Assembly: GCA_014526335.1 (NCBI GenBank)
Contig: JACTAT010000039.1
Span: 6,990,604-7,054,603, forward strand
DNA from: Chrysaora quinquecirrha
Lineage: Eukaryota; Cnidaria; Scyphozoa; Semaeostomeae; Pelagiidae
Direction: 5' to 3'
DNA length: 64,000 bases
The notes beneath the pieces were generated by a model. That model saw nothing but the letters and a program-made list of their open reading frames with translations, was not told where the DNA came from and did not search any database. Shown piece by piece: positions 10,801 to 22,865 of this stretch (position 1 is the stretch's first letter; every line of letters begins with the position of its first letter). A program made the translations under genes and the position numbers.

Positions 10801-13800
10801 ATGGCGAAAATTTACGCATTTTCGTTGGTTTTGCTCTATTTATCTTCGAAAGCAACTGGAAAAGTGTGTCTTTAACAAATGGTGAGTAAGGTCTAGATTT
10901 CCATACATGGGGAAAAAGAGAAATACAAAATAGCAAGTTCTGTGGGGGATTAAGAACCATAAGTTGCTAGGTTTTCAATTCAGGACTACATAAGTTTTCT
11001 CGACGCTCCAATTTCGTTTACATTTTTTAGAGCAGGAATCGTCAAGAACAGAGGGCACTGGATACAATGCTGCTTCTGTTTTCATCTCGAATGGCCTCTC
11101 GTTGTATCGATTCGTGTCAAATTTCATTCAAAATGATCAATTTTTTCATGAAAATTTCGACCAGCTGTGGGCTAGGGGCGGCGCTAGAAAACGTGCTATG
11201 GCGTCGTGGCCTATCCAGCTGGCTTGAAGCTCAGTCAGATCAGGGCTCGAGCCCCAGCTACGGTGGTAGCGTCACAGCAAGGGCCGAAGTTTCGATTATT
11301 TAACCGCCTGCAAAGATCCTAGCGGCTCGCGCTAAATACACCTTCACCTTCAGGGGGCGTCAGGCGCCCAGCGCGCCCAGGTAGGGTATAAAATAGCAAC
11401 AGTGCCGAAGATTGTGGCCGATTTATTTGCATCTCTGATGTTAGCCGTGTAGTGAAAAGTTGTCAGCGCTTATCGAAATTTTGTGAAAAGGGGCTCCTAT
11501 TACCGTTATTCCTCAATTAAGCGCCCGGGCGCTTTACTTTGAAATAGGCCTCAAAGAGGGCAACTTATTCGAACATTTATGCATAAACTAACATCTGATA
11601 AAAACAAATTTTATAGCAAGTTAAAAGGTGTCTCTTGATTTCTTCCTTCTTCCAAACTATCAAATGCGAGTCTAGACCAACCTGGTGCATCTCATTCCTA
11701 AGGGGCGCCTATTCGAGGGAGGGCGCTTAATAGGGGAAAACAGCAGCTGAATGCGTGGGAAGTTCCAGACGATTTGGTCAAAACAATCATATTTTACAGT
11801 ATGGCTCACAGTATCTGGTAATCAGACAGTCAGCGAAGGTGGAAATGTGATTTTTACTTGCCGTTCCTCTACCAATAACACAGTTTCTTGGTTGGATGCA
11901 TCATATAATACATTGCCTAGCACAAATGGGGTCCTGAGGCTGTATTCAGTCACAAGAAACCAGAATGGGAATTATTTCTGTCGTACAAATATTGGTGGAT
12001 TGATGCTGAGCCGAATGGTGACCCTGACTGTAAACTGTAAGTATCAAATTATTTTACTTTCTTATCATTTGCAAATAAAAATTAATGGAGCGAATTCTGT
12101 CTACGTACGGAGCGGTTCTGTAATACCGAACAATTCCGGTCAATGTGCGGACGGAGCAATTTTTCTGCTGTAGTTCGGAGCGATTTTGCGTATACAAGGA
12201 GCGCTTTTATCAATATACAAAGCAATTTCTGACAATGTATACTTTCCCCCTGTGAACACTTTTGATAAATTTTTCTATGTTCCTGTATAAGTACAGTGAG
12301 TCTCCTATTTTTTTATACTGTTATTAAAGTCAAAATCAACATTTAAGCGGGGATGGACGGGTTGAACCTGAAAAGGTCGGTCGTACTGAGCCTTGATCAG
12401 AGCTTTTTAAATAGGCGAATATTGGATTCTTTTTGTCAGCATTTCAGTCGCTTTTCTAGTGATATTAACAAATTTTATCTTTTGACCTCTTCACAACAGA
12501 CAAGCCGGGCAATGCTCAATTCACGGCATCAAATACAAGCCCACTGAATGGAACAGATGTCACTCTGCGTTGCTCATCAAACGCAAGACCTGCACCACAA
12601 TACCAGATCTACATCCCAGGTGGTCAAACATTATACAATGGACCAAACGGAGTCTATATTATCAAGAATATCAATCGCCGAAGTTTTGGGACTTATCGGG
12701 TGATATTCAAATGTTATGCTTACAATTCCCAGGGCTCTGGACCAGCTTCATACCTACAGGTCAATATAAGAGGTATGCTATTGCTATACTTAAATTTCTT
12801 TCACTAAACGCACCAAAGTAGCTATACACTCTTTTTTCACAAGAAACTAAGATATTTTTCAGTACCCAAAATTTCTTAATTGTTGGAGAATTTCGGTACT
12901 GAAATTTCTTAGCAGAGGGAGCAAAATTTTTTCCAGTGAAATTGACACTTACATTTGACAAATAGAAGAAGTAATACAATTCAAGTTTACATGAGCCGTT
13001 TTTTGTAATTATATACACTTTAACATGTATCAAAAGCTCGTTTCTCGATGCTATATTTCTAATTCTGAAGATTTTTGAGACCTACTAGTTTTCTTTTAAT
13101 ATTGGGTCGAGTACTGAAAGTTTCTTAACCAATATTGATCTCAGTACTGAGTTTCTTATAAACGAGTTTCTTATAAAAATGTGTATAGGGAGAGAGGGAC
13201 ATTGATGCACTGGGGCATCAACTTCTTAAAAGGTGTGGGCTAATAATAGCCTTCAAAAGATGAAAAAAGCGTTCAAAAAGAAGCTAAAATAAAACGAATC
13301 TGGCTAAAAAATCTGACTTCTGACAACCAGAGTCGGTTTTCTGACAGTGTTGGTCGATTACGAACTCTTTGGCCTTTCCATTTAGACTTACTAGATAGGT
13401 CCTAGTTATCGCTATAACAATCGACCTCAATACCGCTCAAAATAGAATTTGATTAACATTCAATAAGCGTTTGATAAAATCAACTTCTTTCAGCAAACAG
13501 CTGTTTGGTAGTTGTTGTTGTTGTTGCTGTTTGCGAAGAGCGACTCAAGTAATAAGTCTACTTTCCGTTAACGACGTCTTCAGCGTTGTAAAAATCCAAA
13601 TCTCCGGAACTACGACTTACGACTTGTGGAGAGCATTTAGCCAAGTGGTTTAGTTCGTAGAGCGTTGACGGACATAACCGGGGGTCATGTCATTGGTATA
13701 AGTTCCGAATTCTGTAATCCCATCAATTCTGATTTAAATTATGTTTTATTTTTCAAGCTGCACCCGTCGTGAGGATGACACCAAATGTCCAGACACTAGT

Positions 13801-16800
13801 AGCAAAAGAAGGAACAATTATAGAACTGAAGTGTGAAGTGCTTGAAGGAAATCCTTCGCCAGCGGTATTATGGAAACGCGCAGGACAGTCATTCCAAAGT
13901 TATTATAGATTGACTATTCACGCAACCAGATACAGTGCAGATACCTATACATGTGTTGTAACAAATACTCTTACAACAGTAATCAACAGCGTCAGACTAA
14001 TTGTTGAATGTAAGTATCTTTTACCCCTATCGCACCTTGGGGCACATTGAGCCCTGCTTACTACACGTTGGTTTTTGCCTCGAAGCATTATCAGCTGTCA
14101 CTTGATATCCATCAATGTTCCCTTTTTTAGGTCCAAAATATGAAATTTTCATTGTTTTTCTTTTTATAAACCTTGCAGACTGCTAGGCAGGAAGCCAGGA
14201 GTACCAGCCAATAGTACAAGACTTGCCTTTCTAAGACAAGATTCCATGAAATTGGTGCCATATTAGTGCCAAAACTGCCACCACCGCAAGCATAGTAAAC
14301 CACCACAAGTAGTGATTATCCACCACAGTACGCCAAAACTGCCACCACCGCAAGCATAGTAAACCATCACAAGTAGTGATTATCCACCACAGTACGCAGA
14401 AACTACCACCACAGTACGCAAATAGTACCACCACAGTAGTGATTATCCACCACAGTAGCGATTATAGATTCGCTAGCGTGTAAGTGAAACAGAGATTTTG
14501 AAATTTTACACTTTTTTAAGACTATTCGAGTGTTTCTTTTCTCATGAAAAGATCCTCCAGTGGTTCATATATCGTTTCCAGAGGAGTTATGTACAGACCA
14601 GAAACTGGAAATAAGCTGCTACGCCGACGGATTTCCAATCCCTGATGTGAAATTGGTTCTTGGAAATAACGAATTGAATTCTGGCAAAGGATCTACTCGT
14701 TATACAATTTCCCGTGTCGCTTCACAAAACTATGGCCAGTATTCATGTAGAGCTTCAAACAGTATGGGATCTCGGACGTCCAGCAAAATTTTACGAAAAC
14801 CAAGTACACGTCCCAGTAGTACACCACAATTAGGCAAGTACTTGAAAACTTTATAATTCTTTAGTTTTGTAAGGTGTTCCTTTAGCTTTGGAGTGAGAAA
14901 TCCTTTATCCCGTAGGGGTGCACTTAATATATTTTTGAGTCGGGGATGTGCCTGCCTTTGGGGCGTCATTTCTAGGGAAAATTTCCGAGAACAAGGTATA
15001 GGATTGTCTATTAAAGTTTTAGAATGGGTTAGCTGGCAGGAAAATTTCTTCTGGAAGGGTGTGGTTTGTGCTTAACTTTACCCTTAAATGGTTTGGTTTC
15101 ACAAAAATTTCTTGAAGAAATTCAGGAAAGGGTATTACTTTTTGGGCTCGAGAATTCCGGAATGGATACCAAAAATTTTATTTGGCAGGCACATTCCCTT
15201 GCTTATGTGAGGTTGGTGCAACCCCGGGCCTATTAAATGCTATAAATTCACCAGATAATGCAGCCAACTCTGTTTAATATATGCAATTATAGATAATGGA
15301 GCTATATAAAAGAAATACCCTTAACCTTTACAAGTCTTATATGGTGAAATTGCTTTCCTGCAATTGAAGCATCTTGCCAATCAGCATCCGTTCAGAACTG
15401 CCTTACTTGATTTGCCATTACCGGATATTTTTGCAAAGCTAAATCTCGATTTCCCCGATTCCTTGGGTCACAATCGTCATGGCGAACTTTAGCTCAAGAA
15501 ACAGTCTCGCGAAAATTATAATTTGTGGAATTTTCTTGCAAGAAAAAGATTTTAAGAGACCTTCAGGTGATTCCCAAGATAGAAGTGAAATTTAGTCACA
15601 CAGAAATTTTATGAAAAAGAAAGCACCTAAATTAGGTGACCTCACCTTGTCTTAAGGTGGCATAGTTGGGAAATAATTTTCATTCTTGATATCTATGACA
15701 AACGTGGAACTTAAATAAGCATGAAAGGGTGTGAAAATTACAAATCTAGTTTGACAGATTTTTCATAACTTAGCAAAAATTCACGACTTGGTACATATTT
15801 ATCAAAGTAAACTGCTCCAAATCTGTAGGCTGATGCAGACAAAACAGGTCAACATTGAATGTTTAAGCATAGTTTTAGTACATACACGCAAATCTTATGA
15901 AAAGGGCACTCTCCAAACTGTGGATTCCGAAACGAATTTTGTATAAACATCAAGCACATAAGCAATGATTATGTACCTTAATGCAAGCTTTTTTCCCATT
16001 AGAGTCCAATGCAGTTTCATCAGGGTTCAATCCCAAAGCATCTTCTTTTGTTGCTTTTCTTGCTGTTACTTCCATTCTTCTCATCATCCTTGCCATCGCC
16101 CTTGCAAGAAAACCGAAACAAAGAAAAATGAAACAGAAAGATGGTTCGTAGATCTGTTACGTTTAATTTTCAGTTATTTCTACATAATATATAAGCGTTT
16201 TCAGTAAAAAAGGGCTGATGCTGGTCACGGGGTTCATAACTTTTCGCTCAAAATTGATTCGGATTTGTTCGTTTTATCGTACTGTATGTAAACTTATTTA
16301 ATGCTTGGTCGTTTGCAGCTACAAACCCAAAAGTGCCGGACTACCATTATTTTTGGACATGCCCCTCAGAGCTGTTGTGCCTTTGTATAAAATATTCAAT
16401 TCAATTCAATTCATTTTTATTCGTAGAAATACAGTTTACAATGATAAAAAGTATTCTACACAGCCCAAGAAAAGCTGAGCTTATCTAGCTTGGGCCACTA
16501 CAAAAAACTAACAAACTAACAAAGTATTAAATTCTAGAAGTATTGATTATAAACGTAAAAAACATGGGTTGAAAATAATCTTAACTAACATCTAACATCA
16601 AGATCAAACTCAATAAGGGATAATTTATAATTATAAGGTTATAACATGACATTTTCTAATATTTTGAAAAAGAAAATAATTTTTCTATCTATTTTCGCTG
16701 GTCATTTTTTCCGAGATATTATAGTAGCTTTCGATTCGAAATCCTTATCATTAGATATTTGTTTAAATAACAACAACAAATTAGAATGATGGCCAGTGTT

Positions 16801-17812
16801 TTGTCGTCATAGGAGCAATTTAGGCGAGCGTTCATTCACAGGCCCAAATTGCCAGGGAGCCAATCTCACACCAACGTTGGGGGTTTGGTAGGGGTTTGGC
16901 GAAGAAAGATCCGTTTTTCCAGAGGGACCATGTACAAGGCAAAAATAGCATACAGGAATGGGAGGTCGGGTGGGAAAATTTGCAAATGCCCCAAACGAAT
17001 TTCAGCATTTTAAAGCCACATCACTGCCTCAAAGTGGAACAGATATCCTTGCAGATGATTATTCACACCGGGGGCCCTCAAAGCTCAATGCTTAAAATTT
17101 GAGTTGCATTCCAATTATAATTAGAGATATCTTTCTTTTCGCAGATACTGAAAAGGTCATAAAATGAGTATAGCAAAGGGAATGAGGAATTATATCATTT
17201 TAGCTATATAAATATCGTGTTCGTTTCGCAATCAAAACAATCTTGATTTCGAATCAAGATTGTTCTGTTTTCCAATCCGAAAGGAACAACAAGCCATTGT
17301 CGTTGTTCAAAATTGCTGCTATTCATTTATAATTATATATGAGCTTGCCTTACTCTCGTTTCGGATCTGGCAATCAAAGAAAGCAAGGTCGTGAGCTGGT
17401 TTGCTTTGATTAGAAATATCGTGATTGCAAACAGGCCAAAGGAACACAGTTGATCAAAATCTGACCTCGATTTGATGAAATCGTTATTGTTTTGATTACG
17501 AAAGGAATGCAAGGAAAATAGTCCATTTTCCCGACTTAGCCGATGAAAGTCAGGATATCGTACGTAAATAAATCTAGGTGATTTCCAATTAATTTGCATT
17601 CTTGCAGGAATAAAAATACAGATGAGGTTCCCGCTTCGAATTACACAGAGCTGCAAACAATATCTGCAGAGCCTCAATCATACGCCACACTGTCCCGTGA
17701 AAATGAAAATCAGAACGAGGCTGAACAAACTGGCCGCAAAGACAACGACTATTGGGATCCCTCAGCTGAAAATGGTACTGACGCGAACCAAATATACGCC
17801 TCGATCAACTAA
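10801..17812 (+). CDS. Type I membrane receptor: four Ig domains with ITAM-like tyrosine tail
   Basis: Exons: 10801-10882 (signal peptide, starts MAKIYAFSLVLLYLSSKATG), 11800-12036, 12500-12772, 13758-14009 and 14552-14833 (one Ig domain each), 16003-16147 (membrane segment) and 17608-17812 (tail and stop). They total 1,476 nt, 491 residues, with no internal stop and compatible phases; the first five junctions are phase 1, as is usual for Ig exons. Ig Cys pairs are visible, for example VIFTC/NYFC, LKC/YTC and ISC/YSC. The hydrophobic segment is about residues 389-410, followed by RKPKQRK as a stop-transfer. Tail tyrosines: Y436 (SNYTEL, fits ITIM), Y449 (YATL), Y487 (YASI). YTEL and YATL are separated by nine residues, an ITAM-like spacing. 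The intron after exon 14552-14833 appears to use a GC donor (AG|GCAAGT). An adhesion or immune-type recognition role is inferred; the ligand is unknown. Confidence 0.82.
11192..11352 (+). mobile_element. tRNA-derived SINE copy
   Basis: GGCGTCGTGGCCTATCCAGC and the RNA polymerase III B-box-like GGGCTCGAGCCCCAGCTA match, on the opposite strand, the segment at 59795-59995. Shared order, spacing and the closing GCGTCACAGC support one SINE family. This copy lies in the first intron of the Ig-receptor gene. The 3' boundary is approximate. Confidence 0.6.
12823..13187. mobile_element. Tc1/mariner-type MITE (CACTCTTTTTT ends)
   Basis: The left end TATACACTCTTTTTTCAC and the right end TTATAAAAATGTGTATA are inverted matches flanked by TA. 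Internal TTTCTTA and AGTACTGA motifs recur. It is in the third intron of the Ig-receptor gene. Confidence 0.55.
14261..14466. repeat. ~70-bp minisatellite in Ig-receptor intron
   Basis: Units containing AACTGCCACCACCGCAAGCA and GTAGTGATTATCCACCACAG repeat: two nearly full copies, then shortened units with ACCACCACAGTACGC. It lies between the third and fourth Ig-domain exons. Confidence 0.75.
14915..15222. repeat. Possible foldback element
   Basis: GGGATGTGCCTGCC near 14944 is matched in inverted orientation by GGCAGGCACATTCCC near 15185, with further weak complementarity outward. It lies in the intron before the membrane-segment exon. The boundaries are uncertain. Confidence 0.35.
16393..16540 (-). 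mobile_element. 3' end of a non-LTR retrotransposon (L2/CR1-like tail)
   Basis: Read on the minus strand it ends TGTATTTCTACGAATAAAAA followed by a (TTGAA)n tail. Short tandem tails like this are typical of L2/CR1-type LINEs. Only the 3' untranslated part is visible; no reverse transcriptase is attached. Confidence 0.5.
17236..17264. repeat. Perfect 13-bp-arm hairpin
   Basis: AACAATCTTGATT, a three-base loop and AATCAAGATTGTT form a perfect inverted repeat in the last intron of the Ig-receptor gene, about 340 bp before the tail exon. It may be a transposon footprint or an RNA hairpin; nothing visible decides between them. Confidence 0.6.
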
Positions 17813-17854
17813 AACATGACCTCAGTGCTAACAGTAGCAGTAGACTGAGAGCTT

Positions 17855-18095
17855 TAACGCTTAGGCCGAACGATCGAACATTGTTGATAAAGCACTTTAT
17901 CTTTGCTTTACAAGCAGTGCCAGTAACTGAACGTTTGGCCACGTCATAAAACATTGCATGTCAAGCAGAGTTTACTTAAAAGAAAACTTTATATGTTGTA
18001 TGAAAACATTATATGTTGTATCAAGCAAAACTTGTGTGACAAGCAATGCTTTGTGATGTGGTCAAACGGTCAAACATTGTTTTAACAATAACAAG
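17855..18095. mobile_element. MITE of the CAAACGATCAAACATTG family
   Basis: GGCCGAACGATCGAACATTG at the left and GGTCAAACGGTCAAACATTG at the right resemble the end motifs at 27060-27320 and 56990-57745. AAGCAATG and TCAAGCA motifs recur inside. It follows the stop codon of the Ig-receptor gene closely, so it may overlap its 3' untranslated region. Confidence 0.45.
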
Positions 18096-19410
18096 CAAAC
18101 CCCAAATGTTTAACAAAATTTATTGTCAATGTCTTTGAAGTGAAAGTTCATTTTTGCCAGGGTGAATTCGATAAAATGTTTAAGGGTTCTCTGTTTGGGA
18201 GGCAATTGTAAATAGACAAAGACTCTCAAGGGAGTCCGATCGAAGCATAACAGGGGGTTCTTTCAGGGATAAAGAGGGTCGGGGCGTAGTTTTCAAAAAA
18301 CCGTTCTCATAAGGTAAATTTCTGTATCCTTGTAAAATTTGCTTCCTTGATCATTCAAGAATTCCTGACAAGGTGTTTACTATTGAAATAGATCGAATCC
18401 AAGTATACCTTGTAAATAACACGCAGCAAGCAGCCAAACATGCAGGTGTTTGATCAATCTTTTTAATTGATTTTATCATTTCATATTATCTCCAACCTAC
18501 ACAAGAAATATCTTCTGAGTTTCTCGAAATAACGAAAATGCAAAAAACCAATTGATATCGAAAAAATCTATGATAGCGTAGACATGGCCTTTTTACTTTC
18601 AGAAAGATGAATTCAGTGTTTGTCCGGTAATCTTGGCAAACATTTAAGCAAGCGGTCAATAAGCAGCTAGAGTTTGGATCAAAATTATGTTTAAGTTTAG
18701 CAACTTGATAATTCAACGGGGAAGCTGTGAGCTACTTATAAAAAGGAATATCTTATTTTTGTAAAATTTTTGGTTAAAATTGCATATTTTGTACATTACC
18801 TTTCAAAAAAAATTGTTTTTGAAACAATGTTTGAGCGCTTGCCAGACCACAAATCATTGCTTGACAAGCAGGATTTGTTGAGCACCTAACATATACCTAC
18901 CGTCGCTCAAACACGCTTGATATTGTAAGAAAGCCACAGTATATGGTACTCAAGGTCGTTCAAGCACCAAAGATTTTAGGAACTTGTCAGAACATTTTGG
19001 CTTTTGCATTGAATTTTGTTCGTGGCACCTCATAGAACCAATTTTAAGATAGTCCTCCCCTTATCTGCACCAAGATATACCATTCCGTAACCCCTGCGAC
19101 CATACTGGTCAAGCTTTTAATATTTACTATGCTTTCATGGAATCTCCAAAAGATGCCGACAGAAATTATATCGATAGAGTATAATCCCCCGTCTTGACAG
19201 TAATATTTCCAGGAGCGACAGTGTCAGAGAAATGTTCTCGTCGACATGTACCGGGGGCTACAAGGATTAGAAATAAAAAATCAATCTTAGAATCACCTGT
19301 CACTCTCCTGGAAACCTTTTTTCAAGGATATCCACTCAAGAGCAATCTGCAAAAAGAAGTTAGTCGAGAAATTTATTTGATAGTGGATCGTTCTATAACA
19401 TGTAAAAAGG

Positions 19411-21620
19411 ATGGTTCGGAATATAAACGTGAAGCCATCGGTCCATACGATGCCAGCTATAGATGAAAGACAGGGGCAAGATATATCAGCTATAAAGAAA
19501 GTATTCAATCCAATTATTAATTTAATGCGACTGTTTGGACTATGTACGGATGAAATATCTTCAGGTAACATGCAATACTACTGCAAATCAAAGAAACTTC
19601 TTGCATTAAAGGTATATGGATGCATTGTAGTACTAGCTCTTGCAGGCAACAGCATTCGTGTTTTGCCGGAGCTAAAGTCATCGAAAGGTTTCGCGTTCTA
19701 TTTACAAATATGCGTATTGCTTTGGTTTTTACGTTGTTTCATGCAAGCAGCCTACATCGAGTTTATTTGTTGGCGAAATAGCAAATCAAAGTCGAGATTG
19801 GTTAAGTTGATAAATAGTCTTGAGGAGGTTGCCAATAATGCAGAACCGAACCAGGGATGCCTTAGAACATTCAGAAGAAAGACCAGGTTTTTATATATTC
19901 TGATCTCTGCTATCATCTTCGCGAACATATCGTTCGTTGTTGTCGGCACGTTTGCGAAACAGTTAGGAGTGTACCGAATTCTTGAGAACATGTCCTTGAC
20001 TGGGCATCTTCCGGGTAGAGTGTGCTACAGTTTAATGCATGTGTATCTGTCGATTGCATGGATGGTAGCAACGCTGCTTTACTGCTTGATATGTCAAGCA
20101 CTGGTGCTTGTCCTTGCGTTGTTTGAAAACAATGTCAAACTTATCACCAACAAGCGGCCTCTTCGATATGAACTTGCTGACATTCGATCCATGTATTTGA
20201 AAGTCACTGACTTGGTTGAGCAAGCAGACAACCTCTTTGGTCCGTTGGTATTTTTGGTTTACTTCTTTGATATCATTCAGTTCTCTTTCAATCTCTACGT
20301 GACATTTTATTCAGCAAAACAACGATAGAGAAATTCCTGTCTGCGTTTTGGGTTGGGGTATCATTGATGAATCTGCTTTTTCTTTCATTCTGTGCCTCCA
20401 GTGTGGTGGATAAGGTAAGGGTTCATCTGTTTGGTATCTTTATTTTTCTTAACGTCCATTATTTGATGTTCTTACTCTTTTTATCTTCATTGCTCGATAT
20501 TTGTCCATGATCTTCCTCTCTATCTTTTTTCTGCTTCTAATATTCTCCCTGTTCTTCCTCAAAACTTTTAATAATAGTCATTCTCTTGGTTTTCATTATA
20601 TTTCTTCCTTTTGTTCTTTGTCCTTTGCTTCATCTTCCCGTTCCTCTTCGTTCTTATTCTTGTTTTTTCCGCTCATTCTCAATCTTCTTCCTCCTCCTCC
20701 TCGTCTTCTTCTTCTTCATCATCTCCTTTTTTGTCATCTCCTTTAACGTCGCCATCTTTATCTGCTGCTGCTTCTTCTTCTTTTTCTTATTCTTCTTCTT
20801 CTTCTTCTTATTTTTCTTCTTTGTTTTCCTCTTCTTCTACTTCATTTTCTTCTTAATATTGTAATTCTCCTTTGCTTCCATTTCCTTTTCTGCATCTGGT
20901 CTATTTTATCTGTTTCTTTCTCTCTCCTTCTTCTTCTTCATCAACTTCTTTTATTTCCCCATCTTCTTCTTCATCGTCGTCGTCCTCGTCATCTTCTCCT
21001 TCTCCGTCTTCTTCTTCTTCCTCTTCTTCTACTTCATTTTCTTCTTTATATCCTAATTCTTATTCGGTTCCATTTTTTTCTGTTTATTTCTCTCTCCTTC
21101 TTCTTCGTCGTCTTATTCTTCTCCTTCTCCCTCTCCTTCTTCTTCTTCTTCTCTTCTTCCTCTTCTTCTACTTCATTTTATTTTTTATATTTTAGTTCTT
21201 CTTCGGCTCCTCTTCTTTTACTGTATTTGGTCTATTTCATCTGCTTCTTTTTCTCTCCTTTTTCTTCTTCGTCAACTCCTTTTATTTCCCAATCTTCTTC
21301 TTCGTCGTCGTCATCCTCTACTCTTTTTACTTCTTCTCCGTCTTTTCTTTCCTCTTTGTCTTCTTTGTCGTCTTCCTTTTTTATCTTCTTGTTGTTCTTG
21401 TTCTTGTTCTTTACTTCTTCTTTCTCTCCTTCCTCTTCCTCTTCATCCTCTTCTTCTTCTTCTACCTTTTCTTTTTCTTTATTCTGCTCCTTACGTTCAA
21501 ATCATCAACAACCGAAGGAATTATCTTACAATTGCTTGCAAAATAGATCAACATCAAGAAATGAGTCATTCGATTAAGGATAAAGATGTTGCTGGCCTTC
21601 TTCAGATTGGATACAAGCAC
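19411..21620 (+). pseudogene. Gustatory-receptor-like 7TM gene, broken upstream copy
   Basis: This is the tandem duplicate of the intact gene at 24201-28386. Exon 1 spans 19411-20414 and is one base shorter than its counterpart: in the run after TTTATTCAGC there are four A's where the sister has five, so the frame breaks near 20318 and stops at 20328. Exon 2-like sequence (about 21580-21620) lacks two bases relative to the sister and diverges after ACAAGCAC. No counterparts of exons 3 and 4 are visible before the next copy. The first 300 residues are otherwise well conserved with the sister. It may be a pseudogene. Alternatively, if the missing A is a base-calling error, it could be an alternative first exon feeding the downstream copy's 3' exons. 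Confidence 0.75.
20470..21480. repeat. Pyrimidine-rich TTC/TCC satellite, copy A intron 1
   Basis: About 1 kb of imperfect (TTC)n/(TCC)n/(TCT)n on the plus strand, directly after exon 1. Long serine/phenylalanine frames here are compositional artefacts. The matching tract after exon 1 of copy B (25400-26450) shows it predates the duplication. Confidence 0.9.
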
Positions 21621-21784
21621 CTTGTCCTTGCATCTTGCATCAAGCTTGTTTACCATCCAAGGGCGTGTTCTTCTGAACTCTTAAACCATCCGAATTTCGA
21701 CAACAGAAAGCTTCAAAAAACACAATCGATGATTAAAAAAAAGCAAGACTTCTAGAAATCCGAGACTTTTAACCGTGCAAACCG

Positions 21785-22200
21785 ATATTTCTATCGGAGC
21801 GACCGCGGTCGGATTGCGAAAACACGATCTCTCCAATTTCTTCGATCGTCCATTGCTGTTGCCAGGTGGTCTTTAGGAATACCAGTATCTTCTATCAGCT
21901 GGTCTATGACGTGTATGCCTTGTGGTCTTTTGCCATGAAGTGGTCCCCATAGAAGAATTTTATGAATTACTTCTTCTTTGTTCCTCCAGCAATGCCCACT
22001 GAACTTTGTTCTCTGTTCTATAATAATATAAGTTATTTTCGGGAGACCCTATTTAATTGTGCGTTTGTCGCCAAGAAGCATCTTTAGCAACTCTCAGCAT
22101 CTTGGTTAATGTACCACCCAGCCTTTTCGTGAGTGCTTTGTGAAGTGAAGCGTCAATGTCGATGACTTGAATAGGAGAACACTCACAACAGTTGGCTTGA
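21785..22200 (-). mobile_element. 3' coding remnant of a LINE reverse transcriptase, broken
   Basis: On the minus strand, pieces in shifting frames read like the C-terminal tail of a non-LTR retrotransposon polyprotein: LTKRLGGTLTKMLRVAK and SWRQTHN, then FAGHCWR-like, LLWGPLHGKR and DRRNWRDRVFAIRPRS. Several frame changes and stops show it is dead. The tail pattern (LW.P.HGKR, then ID.L..DTG, then R..WR.RV) is what I associate with RTE/craniate-type LINEs; the clade is not certain. It lies between the two Grl copies. Confidence 0.55.
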
Positions 22201-22574
22201 AGAAAGCCAGTTTTAAATTGTCTCTACAGTCGCAGAAACCTTTTGCTTTCGATGACAGAAGGTTTTGGACAGCGCCTAAGCCTACCGCCTTGACAATATG
22301 GCTTTGAAAATACGCACATTTCGGAAAAAACAAGCTACTGTAAGATAAAAAGAATTAGTTTTTTAAGAACATTATATTATGTAAATAAAATTTTGTTATG
22401 TAAATAACGCGCAGCAAGCAGACAAACAAGCAGGTGTTTAATCTATCTTTTCAATTTATTCTTTTATTTCACATTATCTTCAACCTACACAAAACTATCT
22501 TTTGGGTTTCTTAAAACAAATAGAACGCAAACAATAAAGTGATATAAAAAATCCGTTGGAACATAGACATGACC

Positions 22575-22865
22575 GTTTTTCCTTTGCCATGTATCATGAT
22601 AATGATGATAAGGAAAATGATGATGTTGATAAAGATTATGGTGAGGAAGATGATGGTTAGGGTGATGGTTATCATGATGATGAAGACGATAACTGTAGCA
22701 ATGATTGCGACGATGATGGTGATGACGACGATGATGATCATGAGGATGTTGATTACGATGATGATGATTGTGACGACGATGGTGATGATAACGATGATGA
22801 TGATGATGAGGACGATAAATATGATGATGATGATGAATGTGACGATGATGGTGTTGATGATGATA
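22575..22865. repeat. (GAT)n microsatellite
   Basis: Imperfect GATGAT, GATGGT and GACGAT units. Low-complexity Met/Asp/His frames over it are artefacts. It lies in the 5' flank of the downstream Grl copy and is absent from the matching place in the upstream copy, so it expanded after duplication. Confidence 0.9.

Noticed and set aside
20501..21577. Serine- and phenylalanine-rich reading frames
   Set aside because: They arise from TTC/TCC repeats inside an intron duplicated with the Grl gene.
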